From positions 1 through 12,212 of the forward strand of contig JAQIDD010000248.1 in assembly GCA_027858215.1 (NCBI GenBank): a DNA stretch of 12,212 nt, written 5' to 3'. Under the pieces are notes generated by a model, which saw only the letters and a list, made by a program, of their open reading frames with translations, had not been told where the DNA came from and did not search any database. Positions 7,001 to 12,212 of this stretch are shown in pieces; positions within the stretch are counted from its first letter, which is position 1, and the number at the start of each line of letters is the position of its first letter. Position numbers and translations under genes: made by a program. Origin of the DNA: Candidatus Delongbacteria bacterium. Its GTDB lineage: Bacteria; Bacteroidota; Bacteroidia; Bacteroidales; ML635J-15.

Positions 7001-8360
7001 TCAATTTTGGTTGAAATGCCTGAATACCCAAGCGGTGCAATGTTGGTGCACGGTTTAGCATTACCGGATGTCCTTTCAATACATTTTCCAGTATATCCCA
7101 GATAACGGGATCTCTGCGGTCAACAATTTTCTTGGCAGATTTCACTGTTTTTACAATGCCCCTTTCAATAAGCTTTCTGATTGCAAAAGGTTTATAAAGT
7201 TCAGCTGCCATATCTTTTGGCAAACCACATTCATGGAGTTTCAATTCAGGGCCGACAACAATCACAGAACGCGCGGAATAATCAACACGTTTTCCAAGCA
7301 GGTTTTGACGGAAACGGCCTTGTTTTCCTTTCAGGCTGTCGCTAAGGGATTTCAATGGTCTGTTGGCATCCGTTTTAACGGCGTTGGATTTACGTGAATT
7401 ATCAAAAAGGCTATCAACCGATTCCTGAAGCATGCGTTTTTCATTACGCAAAATCACTTCAGGTGCTTTTATTATCATAAGGCGTTTAAGCCTGTTGTTT
7501 CTAATGATTACGCGGCGGTAAAGATCATTAAGATCTGATGTAGCAAACCTGCCACCATCAAGGGGTACGAGTGGCCTGAGTTCGGGAGGTATAATGGGAA
7601 TAACCCTGATAACCATCCATTCAGGTCTGTTTTTTTCTTTAGATGCCCTGAATGCTTCTACCACCTTCAATCTTTTGAGTGCTTCATTTTTTCGTTGCTG
7701 TGATGTTTCCTTATTGGCTTTGTCTCTTAAGCTGAAAGACAGATCATCAAGGTCAATCCTGGACAGGAGATAAAATACTGCTTCAGCACCCATTTTAGCG
7801 ATAAACTTATTGGGGTCATCATCCTCAAGCATCTGATTTCCTGAGGGCAGGGCATCAATTATATCAAGGTACTCTTCTTCCGTTAAAAAGTCAAGAGGCT
7901 TTAAATCATCTTTTTCTTTGACACCGGGCTGGATAACCACATATTTTTCATAATATATGATGGAATCCATTTTTTTGGTAGGCAAGCCAAGCAGATAACC
8001 AATTTTGTTTGGCAAGGAACGGAAATACCAGATGTGAGCCACAGGAACTTCGAGTTTGATATGCCCCATACGCTCCCGGCGCACTTTTTTCTCGGTTACT
8101 TCCACACCACAGCGATCACATACAATTCCCTTGTAGCGGATGCCTTTGTATTTACCACAGTGACATTCAAAATCTTTTACCGGTCCAAAAATTCGTTCAC
8201 AAAACAGGCCATCCCTTTCCGGTTTGTATGTCCGGTAATTGATGGTTTCTGGTTTTGTAACTTCACCACTTGAGCGATCCAGAATATCTTCGGGTGAAGC
8301 CAAACTGATGGATAATTTGTCAAAGTTACTGGTAACTTTCTTGTCTTTTTTGAAAGCCAT
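4059..8360 (-). CDS. rpoC: DNA-directed RNA polymerase subunit beta' (RpoC), 1433 aa
   Basis: RpoC carries the catalytic Mg site of RNA polymerase and forms the active-site cleft together with RpoB. Visible landmarks are the N-terminal zinc site with Cys66, Cys68, Cys81 and Cys84; the catalytic motif NADFDGD (470-476) with Asp472, Asp474 and Asp476; a trigger-loop region containing [15 protein letters not shown]; and the second zinc site with Cys815, Cys889, Cys896 and Cys899. [20 protein letters not shown] follows that site. The C-terminal part contains [17 protein letters not shown]. The frame extends upstream to a TTG at 8372, but ATG 8360 gives MAFKKDKK, which matches how Bacteroidota RpoC normally begins, so I use it. 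The length is close to that of Bacteroidota homologues and no frameshift is seen. The gap to the rpoB stop is 27 nt with no terminator, so the two genes should share a transcript. Confidence 0.97.
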   Translation of the reverse strand: [1433 protein letters not shown]

Positions 8361-8387
8361 ATATCTGATCAATTAAATAAGTACAAA

Positions 8388-11300
8388 TTAATTCATTTCA
8401 AAATTGAGACACAAGCCTTGCAACTCATGAATAAGCACATTTAAAGACTCCGGCACTCCAGGAGTTGGCATGGGTGTTCCTTTTACGATAGATTCGTAGG
8501 TTTTGGCACGCCCTTTAACATCATCGGATTTCACAGTGAGTATTTCTCTCAACGTATGAGCAGCTCCGAATGCTTCGAGGGCCCAAACCTCCATTTCACC
8601 AAAACGCTGACCGCCAAATTGAGCTTTACCACCAAGCGGTTGCTGTGTGATCAGTGAATAGGGGCCAATGGAACGGGCATGCATTTTATCGTCAACCATG
8701 TGCCCGAGTTTAAGCATATAAATCACACCAACGGTAGCAGGCTGATCAAATTTTACACCGTTTTCTCCATCATAAATATGGGTTTTGCCATATCTTGGTA
8801 AACCGACTTTATCGGTAAATTCATTGATTTGATCCAGCGTGGCACCATCAAAAATTGGTGTTGAAAATTTCATGCCGAGTTTTTCACCAGCCCAGCCAAG
8901 GACAGTTTCGTATATTTGTCCGAGGTTCATACGGGATGGTACTCCCAGCGGATTCAATACCAAATCAACAGGAGTTCCGTCTTCGAGGAAAGGCATGTCT
9001 TCCTGTCTGACAATCCTGGCAATAATGCCTTTATTTCCGTGCCGGCCTGCAACTTTATCACCGACTTTAATGACCCTCTTTTTGGCCAGGTAAACCTTTG
9101 CCATCTGAACAATACCGTTTGGCAATTCATCGCCGATTGTAATATTCAAGGATTTACGCCTGTATTTTCCCTCCAGGTTTTTAAATTCAATGAGGTAATT
9201 ATGTAAAATCTTTTCTATGATTGCGTTTTTCTTTTTGTCGGTTGTCCATTTGGATGGTTTAACATCAAGAAAATCTACTGTTGCAAGTGCTTTGAGCGTA
9301 AATTTTTTGCCTTTGGGGATAAGCACTGCAAAGTTGTCTTTTACTCCCTGTGAAGTTTTACCGTTAACGACAACAAACAATTTTTCAAGCAATACGCTTT
9401 TGAGTTTTTCTACTTCCTGTTGGAATTCATTTTCAATGTTCTGAACAAGAATTTTTTCTTGATTTCTTGTTTTTTTGTCTTTAAATGTTTTGGAAAACAA
9501 CTTTTTATCAACCACTATACCGGATGTAGAAGGAGAGGCTTTTAATGAAGCATCTTTTACATCGCCTGCTTTATCACCAAAAATAGCACGCAACAATTTT
9601 TCTTCAGGTGAAGGATCGGATTCGCCTTTCGGTGTGATTTTACCGATCATAATATCCCCGGCTTTCACATTTGCACCGATACGGATAATCCCATTTTCAT
9701 CAAGATTCCTTGTTGCAGATTCACTAACGTTTGGAATATCAGCGGTTAATTCTTCGAGGCCTCGTTTTGTATCCCTTACATCAAGTTTATATTCTTCAAT
9801 ATGTACAGAAGTAAAGACATCATCCCGGACAACACGGTCAGAAATCACAACAGCATCCTCAAAATTATATCCTTTCCAGGGCATAAAGGCAACTTTCAAA
9901 TTGCGTCCCAGAGCAAGTTCGCCGTCAACAGTTGCGTATCCTTCCGTCATGACGGTTCCTTTTTGCACTTTATCTCCTTTTCTGACGATGGGCCTTAGGT
10001 TGACATTGCTGTTTTGATTGGTTTTTTGAAATTTGGTTATGTCATAAGTAACGGTATCATCAGTAAAGGAAGCAAATTTTTCTTCTTCACTGCGGTTATA
10101 TTTAACCACAATTTTATCAGCATCCACGTATTCTACCACACCATTTCCTTCGGCAATAAAAAGCAACCGGGAATCCCTGGCCACTCTTTCTTCAATACCT
10201 GTACCCACAATTGGTGCTTCGTTTTTGATCAGGGGAATGGCTTGCCTCATCATATTAGAGCCCATAAGAGCCCGGTTTGCGTCATCGTGTTCCAGAAAAG
10301 GAATAAGTGATGCTGCAATAGATGCTATCTGATTGGGAGCCACATCCATTAGCTGGATACTCTCCGGTTCAGTCATGGCGTATTCACCGTCATGCCGCAC
10401 CCTGATTTTATCAGATTGAAACATGCCTTCATCATCAATGGGAGCATTGGCCTGTGCAATAACATGATTTTCTTCTTCCTCAGCACTGAAGTAAAGAATA
10501 TCTTCCTTAAGTTTTACCTGTTCTTCTTCAACTTTTCTGTAAGGAGTTTCAATAAAACCAAGCTCATTGATTTTAGCATAAACACAAAGGGAAGAGATCA
10601 AACCGATGTTTGGTCCCTCAGGTGTTTCAATAGGGCATAACCTTCCATAATGGGTATAATGCACATCCCTGACTTCAAAACCAGCACGTTCACGGGACAA
10701 CCCGCCTGGGCCAAGAGCAGAAAGACGGCGTTTATGAGTCATCTCAGCGAGCGGATTTGTCTGATCCATAAACTGAGACAACTGGTTTGTTCCAAAAAAT
10801 GAGTTGATGACAGAAGATAATGTTTTTGCATTAATCAGGTCGGTGGGATGAAAGACTTCATTATCCCTGACGTTCATTCTTTCCCTGATGGTTCTTGCCA
10901 TTCTTGCCAATCCGACACCAAACTGGTTACCCAATTGTTCGCCTACAGTACGAATACGTCTGTTACTCAGGTGATCAATATCATCAACTTCCGCTTTAGA
11001 ATTGATCAGTTCGATCAGGTATTTAAGGATAGCAATGATATCATCTTTTGTTAAGGTTTTGATGTCTTCATTGATATCAATTTTCAGCTTTTTATTTAAC
11101 CTGTAGCGTCCAACTTCACCAAGGTCATATCGTTTTTCAGAAAAGAAAAGGTTATCGATGACTTCACGAGCGGTTGTTTCATCGGGAGGTTCAGAACTAC
11201 GCAATTGTCGGTAAATATAGACCACAGCTTCTTTTTCAGAGTTACATGGATCTTTATAAAGCGTATTGTATATGATTGCGTAATCCGAGGTTTTGGATTT

Positions 11301-12191
11301 TTCCCTATGGACAAGGATTGTTTTGGAACCTGAATCAATAATGGTCTGAATGTGTTCAGGTTTAATAACCGTTTCCCTATCGAGGATCACCTCGTTTCTT
11401 TCAATGGATACAACTTCACCGGTATCTTCATCAACAAAATCTTCCACCCATGACCTCAGCACTCTGGCGGCCAGTTTACGGCCAACGACTTTTTTCAGAG
11501 CGGTTTTATTCGCTTTAATTTCTTCAGCGAGATCAAATATTTCAAGGATTTCTTTATCACTTTCAAAACCAATCGCTCTGAGCAGTGTTGTAACCGGTAA
11601 TTTCTTTTTTCTGTCAATGTATGCGTACATGACAGAATTAATATCGGTTGCAAATTCCATCCAGGAGCCTTTGAAAGGAATGATACGGGCCGAATACAAT
11701 TTGGTGCCGTTAGCATGGAGGCTTTGTCCAAAGAAAACGCCGGGAGACCTGTGTAATTGTGATACGACGATACGTTCTGCACCATTGATTACAAAAGAGC
11801 CTCTTGGTGTCATATAAGGAATGGGACCGAGCCATACATCCTGAATGGTTGTTTCAAAATCTTCATGTTCCGGATCTGTACAATACAATTTGAGCTTGGC
11901 TTTCAGCGGAACAGAATACGTAAGTCCCCTGGCCAGACATTCTTCAATGGAATACCTGGGCAAATCGATGGAATAATCCATAAACTCCAGCACAAAATTA
12001 TTGCGAGTATCTGAAATGGGGAAGTTTTCGTTGAAAACTTTATAAAGTCCCTCATTTTTTCTTTTTTCCAAAGTTGTATCCAGCTGCAAAAAATCCTTAA
12101 AGGATTTTAATTGCAGATCAAGAAAATCCGGATAATCAAGCTGATTTTTGGTTGTTGAGAACGAATATCTCTGTCTATTTTTTACTGACAT
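8388..12191 (-). CDS. rpoB: DNA-directed RNA polymerase subunit beta (RpoB), 1267 aa
   Basis: RpoB forms one side of the RNA polymerase cleft and binds the nascent RNA and the DNA-RNA hybrid. Landmarks are the rifampicin-region motif LSQFMDQTNPLAEMTHKRR with Asp476, His486 and Ser491 (equivalent to E. coli Asp516, His526 and Ser531); RLCPIETPEGPNIGLI; FMPWKGYNFED (starting at 769); VGDKVAGRHGNKG (around 1041-1055); and LNPLGVPSRMNLGQI. A Lys-rich stretch around residues 905-1035 occupies the place where bacterial beta subunits carry lineage-specific inserts. The length is typical of Bacteroidota. The ATG at 12189-12191 begins MSVKNRQRYSF and is preceded by an AT-rich leader with no Shine-Dalgarno, as expected in this phylum. 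The gene is complete. Its promoter lies outside the window, probably upstream of ribosomal protein genes such as rplJ-rplL, but that cannot be seen here. Confidence 0.97.
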   Translation of the reverse strand: MSVKNRQRYSFSTTKNQLDYPDFLDLQLKSFKDFLQLDTTLEKRKNEGLYKVFNENFPISDTRNNFVLEFMDYSIDLPRYSIEECLARGLTYSVPLKAKLKLYCTDPEHEDFETTIQDVWLGPIPYMTPRGSFVINGAERIVVSQLHRSPGVFFGQSLHANGTKLYSARIIPFKGSWMEFATDINSVMYAYIDRKKKLPVTTLLRAIGFESDKEILEIFDLAEEIKANKTALKKVVGRKLAARVLRSWVEDFVDEDTGEVVSIERNEVILDRETVIKPEHIQTIIDSGSKTILVHREKSKTSDYAIIYNTLYKDPCNSEKEAVVYIYRQLRSSEPPDETTAREVIDNLFFSEKRYDLGEVGRYRLNKKLKIDINEDIKTLTKDDIIAILKYLIELINSKAEVDDIDHLSNRRIRTVGEQLGNQFGVGLARMARTIRERMNVRDNEVFHPTDLINAKTLSSVINSFFGTNQLSQFMDQTNPLAEMTHKRRLSALGPGGLSRERAGFEVRDVHYTHYGRLCPIETPEGPNIGLISSLCVYAKINELGFIETPYRKVEEEQVKLKEDILYFSAEEEENHVIAQANAPIDDEGMFQSDKIRVRHDGEYAMTEPESIQLMDVAPNQIASIAASLIPFLEHDDANRALMGSNMMRQAIPLIKNEAPIVGTGIEERVARDSRLLFIAEGNGVVEYVDADKIVVKYNRSEEEKFASFTDDTVTYDITKFQKTNQNSNVNLRPIVRKGDKVQKGTVMTEGYATVDGELALGRNLKVAFMPWKGYNFEDAVVISDRVVRDDVFTSVHIEEYKLDVRDTKRGLEELTADIPNVSESATRNLDENGIIRIGANVKAGDIMIGKITPKGESDPSPEEKLLRAIFGDKAGDVKDASLKASPSTSGIVVDKKLFSKTFKDKKTRNQEKILVQNIENEFQQEVEKLKSVLLEKLFVVVNGKTSQGVKDNFAVLIPKGKKFTLKALATVDFLDVKPSKWTTDKKKNAIIEKILHNYLIEFKNLEGKYRRKSLNITIGDELPNGIVQMAKVYLAKKRVIKVGDKVAGRHGNKGIIARIVRQEDMPFLEDGTPVDLVLNPLGVPSRMNLGQIYETVLGWAGEKLGMKFSTPIFDGATLDQINEFTDKVGLPRYGKTHIYDGENGVKFDQPATVGVIYMLKLGHMVDDKMHARSIGPYSLITQQPLGGKAQFGGQRFGEMEVWALEAFGAAHTLREILTVKSDDVKGRAKTYESIVKGTPMPTPGVPESLNVLIHELQGLCLNFEMN

Positions 12192-12212
12192 TTACATTGG
12201 ATTAGTTAAGAA

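Noticed and set aside
8361..8372. Four-residue N-terminal extension of RpoC from a TTG start
   Set aside because: ATG 8360 gives the usual Bacteroidota RpoC N-terminus (MAFKKDKK) and no signal supports the TTG.

Overview
The window looks like chromosomal DNA from a member of the Bacteroidota, probably an environmental Bacteroidales or Marinilabiliales-type lineage (the lower rank is a guess). The reasons are the gene order rpoB-rpoC-DUF3467, characteristic of that phylum; a good TAnnTTTG -7 promoter element; A-rich leaders with little Shine-Dalgarno signal; two lipoprotein-type signal peptides; and an intergenic block of GC-rich palindromes in an AT-rich background.

Layout. Positions 24-886 hold two small plus-strand genes for lipoprotein-like proteins. 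The first (24-566) appears intact. The second (623-886) looks like only the N-terminal part of a longer protein and is probably degenerate. Positions 887-1847 are non-coding. They contain a long imperfect hairpin (906-997), a shorter one (1195-1236) and a mirrored pair of roughly 115-120 nt cassettes (1350-1468 and 1603-1717), each built from three GC-rich palindromes in the same order. A plus-strand glutamine-dependent asparagine synthetase (asnB-type, 1876-3723) follows, with a recognisable promoter just upstream. The remaining 8.5 kb is a minus-strand operon: rpoB (12191-8388), rpoC (8360-4059) and a DUF3467 gene (4052-3729). It meets asnB tail to tail with only 5 bp between the stop codons.

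Functions. RpoB and RpoC are the beta and beta' subunits that form the catalytic core of RNA polymerase. Both are full length, with the catalytic and zinc-binding residues present. The DUF3467 protein is of unknown function but is carried directly behind rpoC. AsnB makes asparagine (or performs a related amide transfer) and has no obvious functional link to the polymerase operon.

Two start codons needed correction: asnB starts at 1876 (not a TTG at 1828), and rpoC at 8360 (not a TTG at 8372). I found no convincing new multi-gene system. The least explained items are the mirrored palindrome cassettes, the hairpin with internal direct repeats at 906-997, and the rpoC-linked DUF3467 gene.
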